Source of the DNA: DATAFF01 sp963744915
Lineage (GTDB): Bacteria; Pseudomonadota; Alphaproteobacteria; Rhizobiales; Aestuariivirgaceae
Reading direction: 5' to 3'
DNA: 64,000 nucleotides
Assembly (NCBI GenBank): GCA_963744915.1
Contig: CAVUUY010000014.1
Span: forward strand, 1 to 64,000
Of the stretch, positions 36,592-45,414 are shown piece by piece (position 1 is the first letter of the stretch; every line of letters starts with the position of its first letter). The notes under the pieces were generated by a model. It was not told the DNA's origin, ran no database searches, and saw nothing but the letters and a program-made list of their open reading frames with translations. A program made the position numbers and the translations under genes.

Positions 36592-36960
36592 TCAGTGACG
36601 AACCATCCATGGGTGGTTCGAGCGCAGAGTGCTCGAACCCTCATTCGCATGGGCATGGCTACCGTGAGAGTGTCCATGCGATCCGCTGCGATGGGCGTCC
36701 CGCGTCAGATCCCGATGCGTATCATGTGCCGGGATCGGATCACCGCGACGGCGGCGAACGGTCCGTGGCTCGTTAGCGCTCTTCTCATTGATTTGATGGC
36801 TGGTCCGCAGCGTCGCATCCATGCCGCGATGCGGCGCGGAGACTGTCCGATCGGCCGGCACCTGGCAAATCGGACAAGGAGCGGGCGAATGGCACTCGCT
36901 CATCGCTCGCCAGTCCGAGAAAGAGCCATGTCTTTGGCATTCATAGGTGTAGAGTGGCAT
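36592..36960 (-). CDS. fmdB: FmdB-family zinc-ribbon protein
   Basis: A 122-residue protein starting MPLYTYECQRHGSFSDWRAM, with the CPICQVP half of the zinc ribbon and the conserved NEKSANEPR and HPWM segments. The middle is histidine-rich (HGHSHGSHAHA). FmdB is named for its place beside formamidase genes and is proposed to regulate them. It follows fmdA by 52 bases on the same strand, closing the operon. Confidence 0.85.
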   Translation of the reverse strand: MPLYTYECQRHGSFSDWRAMSECHSPAPCPICQVPADRTVSAPHRGMDATLRTSHQINEKSANEPRTVRRRRGDPIPAHDTHRDLTRDAHRSGSHGHSHGSHAHANEGSSTLRSNHPWMVRH

Positions 36961-37012
36961 TCTTCTCACCGAAGGAAGGCGGGGCGACCCCGCCTCCTCT
37001 CTCCCTAAATTG

Positions 37013-38245
37013 CTATCGGGCACGCGCCAGGTCGACCTTTGAGGAGTTGACATGCTTTTGCGGACCGGCAGCTGTTGGATGGATATCGAACTCGAACATA
37101 TCGGTTGGAATGGCGACCGACACACAGGCGTTGGGGATGTCGACGACACCTCCGATCCGTCCCTCGACAGGAGCACAACCGAGAATGACGTAGGCCTGCT
37201 CCTTCGAGTAGCCGAACTTCGAGAGATATTCGATCGCATTGAGACAGGCGCGCCGCATCGCCATCGTGGCATCGTTGTAGAGCTGCTTGCCTGATTTGTC
37301 GTCGACGCCGATCCCTTCGAAGACCAGGAAATCGCCATAATGCGGATCGACTGGGCTGATCTTGAACAGCGGGTTTGTCAGTCCGTATTTGGTCACGCCA
37401 CCCTTGATGATATCGACATGCAAATGGATCCATCCGGCCATCTCGATAGCACCGCAGAAGGTGATTTCACCATCCCCTTGCGAGAAGTGGTAGTCGCCCA
37501 TGGAGAGCTTGGCGCCCTTCACATAGACGGGGAAATAGATCCGCGAGCCGCGCGAAATATTCTTGATGTCGCAGTTCCCGCCATGCTCACGCGGTGGAAT
37601 TGTCCGGGCGGCTTCCTTGCCCGCCTTTTCGAGGGCCGCACCTTTCAGGCTTCCGAGCAGCACGCCTTCGGGCGTCGGCGGCAATGCAAAAGGCGGAACC
37701 CGGTCGGGATTGCTCGCGATCAGCTCCGCTTCCCGTTTGTTCCATCGCGCCAGGAGTTCGTGGCTCGGTGCGGTGCCGATAAGCCCGGGGTGGGTGATGG
37801 CAGCGAAGCGAACCCTTGGAATATGGCGCGAGGTCGCATAGATGCCCTTGCAGTCCCATATCGCCTTGCGCGGCTCGGGGAAAATGTCTGTGAGAAAGCC
37901 CCCGCCATTCTGCGTCGAGAAGATACCGGTATAGCCCCATTCATTCCCCCGAAGAGGCCCGATATCCAGAATGTCCACCACCAGAATGTCATCAGGCTCA
38001 GCGCCGGTGACTTCGATCGGCCCGACCAGATGATGACAGGGCGGTAGGTAGCAGTCGCGGACGTCGGCTGCGTTGTCGTTGTTCTTGATCTGACCGGCCG
38101 TCCAATCCAACGCTTCGACGATAAAGTCATCTCCGGGTTTCACAGTCACCACGGGAGGAATGTCTGGATGCCAGCGATTATGCAGTGGCTGCGGCTGTTC
38201 CGTCGGCGGCTTTTTGATATCTACGGAAATTATGGTCTTGGCCAT
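37013..38245 (-). CDS. fmdA: Formamidase/acetamidase
   Basis: A 410-residue amidohydrolase of the FmdA_AmdA family, which cleaves formamide or short amides to ammonia and the acid. Family segments are NRWHPDIPPVVTVKPGDDF, CHHLVGPIEVTGAEPDDIL, NEWGYTGIFSTQNGGGFL, RHIPRVRFAAITHPGLIG, REHGGNCDIKNISRGSRIYF and SMGDYHFSQGDGEITFCGAI. The ATG at 38245 is chosen because GGAGGAG precedes it and homology starts there. The open frame continues upstream into urtE only because urtE is frameshifted. Confidence 0.93.
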   Translation of the reverse strand: MAKTIISVDIKKPPTEQPQPLHNRWHPDIPPVVTVKPGDDFIVEALDWTAGQIKNNDNAADVRDCYLPPCHHLVGPIEVTGAEPDDILVVDILDIGPLRGNEWGYTGIFSTQNGGGFLTDIFPEPRKAIWDCKGIYATSRHIPRVRFAAITHPGLIGTAPSHELLARWNKREAELIASNPDRVPPFALPPTPEGVLLGSLKGAALEKAGKEAARTIPPREHGGNCDIKNISRGSRIYFPVYVKGAKLSMGDYHFSQGDGEITFCGAIEMAGWIHLHVDIIKGGVTKYGLTNPLFKISPVDPHYGDFLVFEGIGVDDKSGKQLYNDATMAMRRACLNAIEYLSKFGYSKEQAYVILGCAPVEGRIGGVVDIPNACVSVAIPTDMFEFDIHPTAAGPQKHVNSSKVDLARAR

Positions 38246-38262
38246 GAGATCTCCTCCACTGA

Positions 38263-38962
38263 TTAAACCTGCAAGTGCGTTCTGACCACCTCGTCCGTCA
38301 GTTCCTCGATACTTCCGGTCACCACGACTCTGCCCGAGTTCGAGGATTGCAAAGCGCTGAGTGATGTTCCTGACAAAATCCAGGCGCTGCTCGACCAGCA
38401 AGACTGAGCATTGCTGGGCAGCGAGAATTTTCTGAATCATCTCCTGGATCTCCGCGACGACGGAGGGCTGAAGACCCTCGGTCGGTTCGTCGAAGAGCAA
38501 GAGTTTGGGCTGCTGCACCAGCGCACGGGCAATGGCGAGCTGCTGTTGTTGACCGCCCGAAAGGACACCGCCCTTGCGGTCGCGAATGTCTCTGAGCGCT
38601 GGAAAATAATCGAACGCCATATCCGGTACCCGGGCGCTTGGCAGGCCCTTCCCTAGGAGTGCGACGCGGATGTTGTCCTCGACACTGATGTCGGGAATGA
38701 TCTGCCTGCCCTGCGGCACATAGCTGATGCCGAGATGCGTCCGCCGATGCGACTTGAGCCGGGTGATGTCGACGCCATTGAAGTCGATCTTTCCATCGGT
38801 CGGAGGCTTCATGCCACAGATGCTTCGGAGCAGCGTGGTCTTTCCCGCACCATTGCGACCGAGAACGCTCACCAGCTCTCCTTCGCCGACATTCAGGGAG
38901 ATGTCGTGAAGAATGTGGCTGGTGCCGTAATAGGTATCGATCTCCTTCACGCTCAACATCAA
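38263..38962 (-). pseudogene. urtE: Urea/amide ABC transporter ATPase UrtE, one frameshift near its end
   Basis: Walker A is GRNGAGKTT, the signature is LSGGQQQQLAIARAL and Walker B LLLFDEPTEG; all are intact. After RFAILELG one extra base (GGGCAGAG in place of GGCAGAG, near 38337) shifts the frame, so the native end RVVVTGSIEELTDEVVRTHL followed by QV and TAA at 38263-38265 lies in another frame. As read, the protein fuses in frame to fmdA. The NBD itself is complete, so activity may survive. It overlaps the urtD stop (ATGA). Confidence 0.85.
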
Positions 38963-39703
38963 TGTGACCCACTCTTTCCGAGATAGACGGCCTTCACAGT
39001 TTCATCTTCGACGACCTCGGCCAGCGGTCCTTCAGCCAAGACGTGGCCCTGATGCATGACGGTGACGCGTTTCGCGATTCGACGCACCAGGTGCATGTCG
39101 TGCTCGACAAGGAGCACGGTGTGTTTTTCAGCGATTCTCCGAATGAGATCGGCAGTCCTGTGCTTGCCCTCTTCGGTCATTCCCGTGGTCGGCTCATCGA
39201 GCAGCATCAATTTCGGTCGGGAAGCGACCAGCATGGCAATCTCGAGCCACTGCCTCTCGCCGTGAGAAAGCGTATCAGCCGAATCATTCGCCTTGGCGTC
39301 GAGATCGACGAAATCGAGGATCTCCCATACGCGATCGATCTCCTCGGGAGTTGTCCTGCTAAAGATATATTCGATGACCTTGCGGGTGCCGCGGAGCGAA
39401 ATCAGAACATTGTCATAGACCGACAACGTCTCATACATATTGGGGACTTGAAATTTGCGGCTGATTCCTGCGCGGAAGATCGCATCGGGAGACTTTCCGG
39501 TGATGTCCTGCCCATCGAAGATAGATCTTGCCCGAGGTCGGCTTGAACTGGCCGGTGATCATGGCGATCAGCGTCGTCTTGCCTGCTCCATTCGGCCCCA
39601 GCAGAACGCGCAACTCATTCTCTTCGACGCTGAAATCGAGATTGTTCAGAATCGTGTAGCCTGAAACGATGGTCGTCAGACCTTTGACCTCAAGAAGCGC
39701 CAT
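38959..39703 (-). pseudogene. urtD: Urea/amide ABC transporter ATPase UrtD, one frameshift
   Basis: The N-terminal frame has Walker A GPNGAGKTT; the second frame, from about 39520 on, has LSHGERQWLEIAMLVAS and LMLLDEPTTGM plus LVEHDMHLV. A single extra base near 39525 separates them. In the corrected frame the join reads GKIYFDGQDITG-like sequence and then NMYETLSVYDNV. Corrected length is about 248 residues, normal for UrtD. The start at 39703 has no gene overlap; a 113-base gap separates it from urtC. Confidence 0.85.
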
Positions 39704-39816
39704 CTAACGCACTCTGATCTCACGCTCGAACATCTCAAATGACCTCCTCGCCGGTTTTGGCAGCGCCCGCCGGGTCCCAATCGCGCTGACGGTCATGCGC
39801 CGTGCGATCTTCCTCT

Positions 39817-40902
39817 TCACGAATTTTGGCGAGCGAGCCGCGGCCGCGATCGACGCAGCCAGTTGCCGATGGTCCCGACCAGGCCATCGGGAATCCACAG
39901 CACGACCGCGATGAAGAGGACACCCATGAAGAATTGCCAATAATTGGCGAACCAACTCCCGCTCAGGACGAATTCCAGTCCTCGAACGAGGAACGTGCCG
40001 AGAAACGGCCCGATGAGGGTGGCGCGGCCGCCGACAGCCGTCCAGATGACACCCTCGACCGAAAGCAGCGGTCCGACATCCAGAAACGACACGATGCCGA
40101 CCCAGGCGGCGTACATCGCGCCGGCCGTTGCCGCCATGAAGGCCGAGACGCAGAACACGAAGATGCGGTAGTTGGCGACGTTGTAGCCCATGAATTCGGC
40201 TCGAACGTCATTGTCGCGGATGGCCTTCAGAACGGTGCCGATGCGCGAATGGGTAATGACGCGGGCCAGGACGAAGAAGGCGACCGACACAGCCAGAATG
40301 AGCCACAGGAAAGGTGCCCCGACGTAGTTGGAGTAATCGGTGATGCCGTTGAATCCCCCGAGATAGGTCTGATATTCGATGATGAACTCTTGAAGGATCA
40401 AGGCTTCGGCAAGCGTGATCACCGCGCAATAGACGCCGTATATATGCCGCTTGAAGGTAATGACGCCGAAAATGAAGGCGAGTATCGTCGGAACGACCAA
40501 GGCGCAAATCACTGCAAAGGGCGTGCTGATGAGCGGAGTCATGAACGCCGGCAGCTCCTTGAGTCCGTTCCACTCCATGAAGTCGGGAAACTTGCTGCCG
40601 TAGCGGGTCGGATGTTCCATGGCGTAGTTGATCTTCAGCGACAGGGCGACAAAATAGGCGCCCATGCCGAAATAGACCGCCTGGCCGAGGCTAAGGATTC
40701 CCGCATAGCCCCAGATCAGGTCGATGCTGAGAGCGAAGATCGCAAAGCAAAGGAACTTTCCGAGCAGCGACAGGACATAGCTGTCGTTGCCGGCATAGTA
40801 GGGAACCGATCCGATGGCGGCGACGATGAAGGCACCGAGCAGAAGGGCCCAGATCGGGATCAAGCGCGACCTTCGCACATGTCTGGAAGGAGCTTTGTCC
40901 AT
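39817..40902 (-). CDS. urtC: Urea/amide ABC transporter permease UrtC
   Basis: A 361-residue branched-chain-type permease with nine or ten membrane helices. Segments WGYAGILSLGQAVYFGMGAY, RVITHSRIGTVLKAIRDND and SFLDVGPLLSVEGVIWTAVG are typical. The ATG at 40902 overlaps the urtB stop by one base (TGATG). Intact. Confidence 0.92.
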   Translation of the reverse strand: MDKAPSRHVRRSRLIPIWALLLGAFIVAAIGSVPYYAGNDSYVLSLLGKFLCFAIFALSIDLIWGYAGILSLGQAVYFGMGAYFVALSLKINYAMEHPTRYGSKFPDFMEWNGLKELPAFMTPLISTPFAVICALVVPTILAFIFGVITFKRHIYGVYCAVITLAEALILQEFIIEYQTYLGGFNGITDYSNYVGAPFLWLILAVSVAFFVLARVITHSRIGTVLKAIRDNDVRAEFMGYNVANYRIFVFCVSAFMAATAGAMYAAWVGIVSFLDVGPLLSVEGVIWTAVGGRATLIGPFLGTFLVRGLEFVLSGSWFANYWQFFMGVLFIAVVLWIPDGLVGTIGNWLRRSRPRLARQNS

Positions 40903-41774
40903 CACCGCCGCTCGTAATAACCAAATATGCCGCGCGGAAAGATGCGAATGGCGATCACGATCGCAACGAATACCAGGAGCTCACCGATGACCGAGTTGTA
41001 TTTATACGCGATCAATGTCTCGCCCTGGCCGATGAGGAAGGCGCCAGTCGGCACGCCGAGCAGGTTTCCGACGCCACCTAGCACGATGACCATGTAGGAG
41101 CCGACCGCATAGGTGAAACCCATCGTCGTCGAGACCGACTTGATCGGTGCCAGGATCGCGCCGGCGATGCCGGCCAGCCCCGAGCCGTACATGAAGATCA
41201 GCATGTCGACGCGCGCCGTGTCGATCCCGAGGCAACCCGACATTGCCCGGTTGCGGCGCACCGCTCGCACCTTCAGACCGAAATTGGTCTTGTAGATGAG
41301 AAGGAAGGTTGCTGCGATCATGGCGATCGCGCAACCGATGAGGAACAGCCGGTAATAGGGATAGGGAAGCCGCCCGATGATCCTGAGGCCCCCGTCGAGA
41401 ATCCTGGGCGCACCGACATAATAGAGCTCGGGTCCGAAGATCGCCTTCATGATGACCTCGAGAATTATGCCCACCCCCCAGGTCGCGAGCAGCGTCTCGA
41501 GTGGTCGTTCGTAGAGAAATTGGATCACGCCTCGCTCGACGACGAGACCGACGAGAGCGACCACGATGAAGGCGATGGGAATCGCGATGAAGGTGTTCCC
41601 ACCAAGCTGGCCGACCACAGCCGCCGTGTAGGCACCCACCATGATGAACTGGCCGTGCGCCATATTGATAACGCCAGCCACCCCGAAGATCACCGCGAGG
41701 CCGATCGCTGCGATTGCCAGGATCGCAGCGACGCTGACCCCGATCAGGATCTGGGAAATGAGAGCTTGTGACAT
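40902..41774 (-). CDS. urtB: Urea/amide ABC transporter permease UrtB
   Basis: A 290-residue permease with about eight helices: VIFGVAGVINMAHGQFIMVG, YERPLETLLATWGVGIILE, RAMSGCLGIDTARVDMLIF and the end FPRGIFGYYERR. It pairs with UrtC as the membrane channel. Tight coupling to urtC and a 37-base gap to urtA. Confidence 0.93.
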   Translation of the reverse strand: MSQALISQILIGVSVAAILAIAAIGLAVIFGVAGVINMAHGQFIMVGAYTAAVVGQLGGNTFIAIPIAFIVVALVGLVVERGVIQFLYERPLETLLATWGVGIILEVIMKAIFGPELYYVGAPRILDGGLRIIGRLPYPYYRLFLIGCAIAMIAATFLLIYKTNFGLKVRAVRRNRAMSGCLGIDTARVDMLIFMYGSGLAGIAGAILAPIKSVSTTMGFTYAVGSYMVIVLGGVGNLLGVPTGAFLIGQGETLIAYKYNSVIGELLVFVAIVIAIRIFPRGIFGYYERR

Positions 41775-41811
41775 CTCTCTGTCCTGGACACCGACCGCTA
41801 CCGCGGCAGGC

Positions 41812-43125
41812 TTACATGTCCATCGTTCCGGACCGGTTCTTTTCAGCGCTCCACGGGTTCTTCAGCCGGTCCGTGACGGCCTTGTTCGTGAAGTCACAGT
41901 CCTTGTGCGGATAGAGGTAGTCGACCCATGGATCAGGTCGAATGCGATCCTGGGAAGTCCAGACGATGTCGAACTGCCCATCGTCACGAGCCTTGCCGAT
42001 GCGCGCCCACAACCAGGTATGGTGGTTCTTCTCGTCGATCTTGACTGGCCCCTGCGGCGCCTTGAACTCCTGGCCGGGAAGTCCTTCATAGATCAGCGCA
42101 TCGGTGTCGGTGTTGCCCACCTTCTCGATTGCCTGCGCCAGCAGATAGGTCTGGAAATAGGCCGCCTCCATCACCGCATTGGTGACCTGGTTCTTGCCGT
42201 ATTTGGCCTTGTAGCGTTCCACGAAAGCCTTGTTTTCAGGCGTGTCGACCGATTGAAAATAATTGAACGAGGTGTAGTGGCCTGCCGCATTCTCAGGCCC
42301 CATCGCCGCCGTTTCCTGTTCGGTGGTGATCGGCGTGCAGATTGGCAGGTCTTCGGGGGTCAGACCGAACTGCTTGAACTGTTTGTAGAAGGCGACGATC
42401 GAGTTGCCCACGAGGTCCGAGAAGACGATTTCCGCGCCGCTACCGGCGATATTGTTGATTATCGTGGCGAATTCGGTGTGGCCGAGCGGGGCGTACTCCT
42501 CCCCGACATTCTCGCCGCCATGCTTCTCCAGAAGGGCCTTGACTTCGCGGTTGGTCTCCTTGGGATAGATGTAATTCGAACCGATCATGTAGAACTTCTT
42601 GCGACCGAGGGTCTTGATGATCCACGGGACAAAATCATCGAGCTGCTGATTGGGAACTGCGCCAGTGTAAAAGCAATTCTTGCTGCACTCTTGAGCCTCA
42701 TAGAGGGTCGGATAGAGCAGCAATCCGTTGTACTCCTCAAACACCGGTAGAACCGATTGACGGCTCGCAGAGGTGTAGCAGCCGAGGACCGCGGCGACCT
42801 TGTCCTCGAGGAGCAACTTCTTTGATTTTTCCGCAAAGACCTGCACCAGCGATTGCGGGTCTTCCACGACCGGAACAATCTTCTTTCCGAGAACGCCACC
42901 CTTTGCGTTGATCTCTTCAATGGCGAGAAGCTCGGCATTGTGCAGAGACGTCTCGATGATCGCGATAGTGCCGCTCAGCGAGTGCAGGATGCCAATCTTG
43001 ATCGTATCGCTTTCCTGAGCTTTGACGATGTTTCTCTGAAAGTAGTACGGCGCTGTTGTGCCGAAGGCCAATGCTCCCAGTGCGGCAGATCCTCGGAGAA
43101 ATGACCGCCGTTTGATGTTCTTCAT
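41812..43125 (-). CDS. urtA: Urea/short-chain amide binding protein UrtA
   Basis: A 437-residue periplasmic binding protein. The start MKNIKRRSFLRGSAALGALA has a twin-arginine signal (RRSFLRG), and GGGAGG precedes the ATG at 43125. The ligand-binding body begins IKIGILHSLSGTIAIIETSL; LGCYTSASRQSVLPVFEEYN, LLYPTLYEAQECSKNCFYTG and PNQQLDD are UrtA-type segments. With FmdA downstream, either urea or formamide/acetamide could be the ligand. The messenger leader holds the antitermination structure at 43157-43236. Confidence 0.93.
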   Translation of the reverse strand: MKNIKRRSFLRGSAALGALAFGTTAPYYFQRNIVKAQESDTIKIGILHSLSGTIAIIETSLHNAELLAIEEINAKGGVLGKKIVPVVEDPQSLVQVFAEKSKKLLLEDKVAAVLGCYTSASRQSVLPVFEEYNGLLLYPTLYEAQECSKNCFYTGAVPNQQLDDFVPWIIKTLGRKKFYMIGSNYIYPKETNREVKALLEKHGGENVGEEYAPLGHTEFATIINNIAGSGAEIVFSDLVGNSIVAFYKQFKQFGLTPEDLPICTPITTEQETAAMGPENAAGHYTSFNYFQSVDTPENKAFVERYKAKYGKNQVTNAVMEAAYFQTYLLAQAIEKVGNTDTDALIYEGLPGQEFKAPQGPVKIDEKNHHTWLWARIGKARDDGQFDIVWTSQDRIRPDPWVDYLYPHKDCDFTNKAVTDRLKNPWSAEKNRSGTMDM

Positions 43126-43156
43126 TTTGGTTTTCCTCCCTGCAGTCCAAATGCAC

Positions 43157-43236
43157 AAAACCCCACGTGTCGTCCTTTGAGGGAGACCACGTGGGGCATC
43201 TTTGCCCACATCTGTTTAGAGCGGCTCCATTGCCGC
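43157..43236 (-). promoter_or_regulatory. ANTAR-type antitermination leader upstream of urtA
   Basis: On the minus strand, in transcript order: hairpin 1 has stem GCGGC/GCCGC around the hexaloop AATGGA (43236-43221). After 13 bases, hairpin 2 has stem GGGC/GCCC around the hexaloop AAAGAT (43207-43194). Its 3' arm overlaps CCCCACGTG (43196-43188), which can instead pair with CACGTGGGG (43169-43161) followed by TTTT (43160-43157), an intrinsic terminator. Both loops have A at position 1 and G at position 4, the ANTAR recognition rule. The AmiR-like ANTAR protein is encoded about 1.2 kb upstream in the same operon. The match is to a known architecture; binding itself is inferred. Confidence 0.85.
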
Positions 43237-43310
43237 GGCGCGACTTTCAGCGCTCCGGCGCGCACAAAAGCCTGCATGCATGTCGGATCTTTTGATCCGA
43301 ATTTGAATGA

Positions 43311-43339
43311 AAGTTAGAGGCCACCTTTCCCTTTGTCAA
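43311..43339 (-). promoter_or_regulatory. Candidate sigma70 promoter for urtA leader
   Basis: On the minus strand TTGACA (43339-43334), a 17-base spacer and TAACTT (43316-43311). Transcription would start near 43304, just before a small palindrome CGGATC-TTTT-GATCCG (43284-43299) and the hexaloop hairpins. It lies between amiC and urtA, so the urt genes could be expressed apart from amiRC. Confidence 0.5.
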
Positions 43340-43369
43340 TCTTATGACTGGGGAACAACGGCCGCCGCG

Positions 43370-44477
43370 CTAGTGGCTGACGAGATAGGGGTCAGGCGTG
43401 ACTGCGTTCGAGGACTCCCGGATGAGATCGAATTGCCCTTGCTCATTGACCCGCCCAAGCCGGGTCCAGAGATTGGTGTGGCTGCTCTCCGAGTTCGATT
43501 GCGATATGACCTTGCGGGGCGTCGAATTCGCAGTGCAGCACGATCGGCCGCAGGATGTCCGGGTTCATCGTGTTGACCTCGGCAAGCGCCTTGGCGAACA
43601 CATGAACCTGGAAATAGGCTGCTTCGACGCAATGGTTGGTGGGTTCGTCATTGCCGAACCGCTTCTTGTAGCGACGCACGAAAGAGGCGTTGCTCGCAGT
43701 CGCAACAGATTCGAAATAGGAGGCGGCGGTGATGTGACCGCGGGCAACGCCGGCTCCCATCAACTTCACCTCCGCTTCCGACGTCGTCAGACTGGCGATC
43801 GGCATGGTGGGGGGATCGAAGCCAGCATCGGAATAGGCCTGGTAGAGATAGGCTGTCGCCTGCCCCACCACCGTCGAGAAGATGACGTCCGGATGCACAT
43901 TGCCGACGTCGCGCATCAGCAAGCGGAATTCGGACGGCTTGGCGCCGAGGTCGAGGTAATGCTCGCCGACGACCTTGCCGCAGCGCTGTCGCAGCAATTC
44001 GCGAATGATCCGATTGGATTCGCGGGGATAGATATAGTCGGAGCCGATTAGGTAAAGCCGCGGACCGAAGTTTTCCACCATGAAATCAACGAGTTCGACA
44101 CTGTTCTGATTGGGGGCGGCCCCGGTATAGATAATGTTAGGTGAATATTCGAAACCCTCATAGAGGGTCGGATACCAGAGGAGGCCGTTGCGGCGCTCCA
44201 CCACAGGGAGAACCGCTTTACGGCTGCTTGACGTGTAACAGCCGAAGATCGTCTTCAGACCGTCCTCTGCCAGCATCTTGTCGGCAAGCAGGGCGTATTT
44301 CCGGAAGTCGGAACCTGGGTCATAGATGACCGGCACGATGTCACGACCGTTGACGCCGCCAGCGGCATTGACTTCCTCGATGGCCAGCATGGTGCCGCGC
44401 AGCTGAGTTTCCTCGATGACCGCTGTCACGCCGGTTTGTGAGAAGAGGACGCCAACACGCCAAGGCTCGCTACTCAC
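43370..44477 (-). pseudogene. amiC: AmiC-like amide/urea sensor, one frameshift near the C-terminus
   Basis: A UrtA relative without a signal peptide, starting at a GTG at 44477 directly into SSEPWRVGVLFSQTGVTAVI. It is therefore cytoplasmic, like AmiC of Pseudomonas, which holds the AmiR antiterminator inactive until an amide is bound. Segments IFGCYTSSSRKAVLPVVERR, LWYPTLYEGFEYSPNIIYTG and PNQNSVE mirror UrtA. One extra base near 43490 shifts the last 40 codons; the corrected end is NLWTRLGRVNEQGQFDLIRE to the stop at 43370. It overlaps the amiR stop by eight bases. Confidence 0.8.
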
Positions 44478-45078
44478 GGCTCTGAACCTGCTCTTCCGAA
44501 AGCATCTCACTGGCATCGACGATTGCGCTAGCGAGGGCGCCGATCGAAACACGGCGGCGCATCGCCTGCTCGCGCAAATATCCATAGGCCTCCGGTTCGC
44601 CGATATTCCGGCGGCTCATCAGAATGGCCTTCGCCTGCTCCACCTTGCGATACGAGCGCAGTGTCTCTTCGAGCTTGGCGATCTTGCTCTGCTGTCGCAG
44701 CTGGAAGCGGGCATTGTTTCGCGCTAACAGGATTTGTCCCGGAATCACAGCGAAATCGAGCGGGCAAACCAGAAGCGCATGGGGAGTCGCGACGTTCAGA
44801 ATCTCCAGGTCGGCGGTGTTCGGTGAATCGAGGATCCCGACCACGGGCAGACCAGCCTGCGACGTTGACCGCCGAAGCATCGCCAAGGCAGTGGAATTCA
44901 CGATGCAGAACAGCAGATCGACCCGTTGCTCGGGGAGAGCTTCGGCAGGCCAAATATGGATGGCGCGGCCACCGAGCCGCTGGAGACAGCGGATGAGCAA
45001 CTCCCCGTCGCGATCGCGAGGGTGCGCCACCACGCAATGAAGATCCTTGAGATCGATGCACGAGTGAGTCGACTGCAA
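44470..45078 (-). CDS. amiR: AmiR-like ANTAR antiterminator
   Basis: A 202-residue protein with an N-terminal receiver-like domain without a phosphoacceptor pattern, a coiled-coil (about 120-140) and a C-terminal ANTAR domain (about 138-190: YRKVEQAKAILMSRRNIGEP, EAYGYLREQAMRRRVS, ALASAIVDASEMLSE). ANTAR proteins bind paired hexaloop hairpins in leader RNAs. Such a pair with an overlapping terminator is found before urtA. The amiC-like gene follows immediately with overlap. Intact. Confidence 0.9.
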   Translation of the reverse strand: MQSTHSCIDLKDLHCVVAHPRDRDGELLIRCLQRLGGRAIHIWPAEALPEQRVDLLFCIVNSTALAMLRRSTSQAGLPVVGILDSPNTADLEILNVATPHALLVCPLDFAVIPGQILLARNNARFQLRQQSKIAKLEETLRSYRKVEQAKAILMSRRNIGEPEAYGYLREQAMRRRVSIGALASAIVDASEMLSEEQVQSRE

Positions 45079-45414
45079 AGCCGATGCTCCCTGACACCGA
45101 ATGTCGGAAAATGAGTTTGCGGCAGAAACGAGCCGTTATCAACGCATGTCTATCGACCACATGCCCGCATCCCGGTGAGCAGGACTAAAGTCAGTTCGAT
45201 TCTCATAAGGTCCGTCTACTCCAGCAACCCTAAAACGCGCGCGCGTTTCGCGCGTCATGGGGTTTTACTGCCGGATGTCGCTCGCGCGTTTGCAATTACC
45301 CCCTGTCGGTTTTGATCAGTTCCAGAGACAAGTGTCTGCGCGCTTATCCGCCACGCCTTCCATGGGATGAGCCTCACTTCCAAGCCTAGTTGCCGGAGGT
45401 CAGCGGTTTCGGCT
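45079..45414. other. Intergenic upstream of amiR
   Basis: No supported gene. It holds the 16-base palindrome AAACGCGCGCGCGTTT at 45233-45248 and presumably the promoter of the amiR operon, which I cannot place with confidence. Confidence 0.45.

Noticed and set aside
37013..38962. A genuine UrtE-FmdA fusion enzyme
   Set aside because: The native UrtE end and stop are present in another frame, and fmdA has its own ribosome-binding site; a one-base insertion explains the continuous frame.
39802..40917. A 371-codon plus-strand frame
   Set aside because: Antisense to urtC, which shows clear permease helices on the minus strand.
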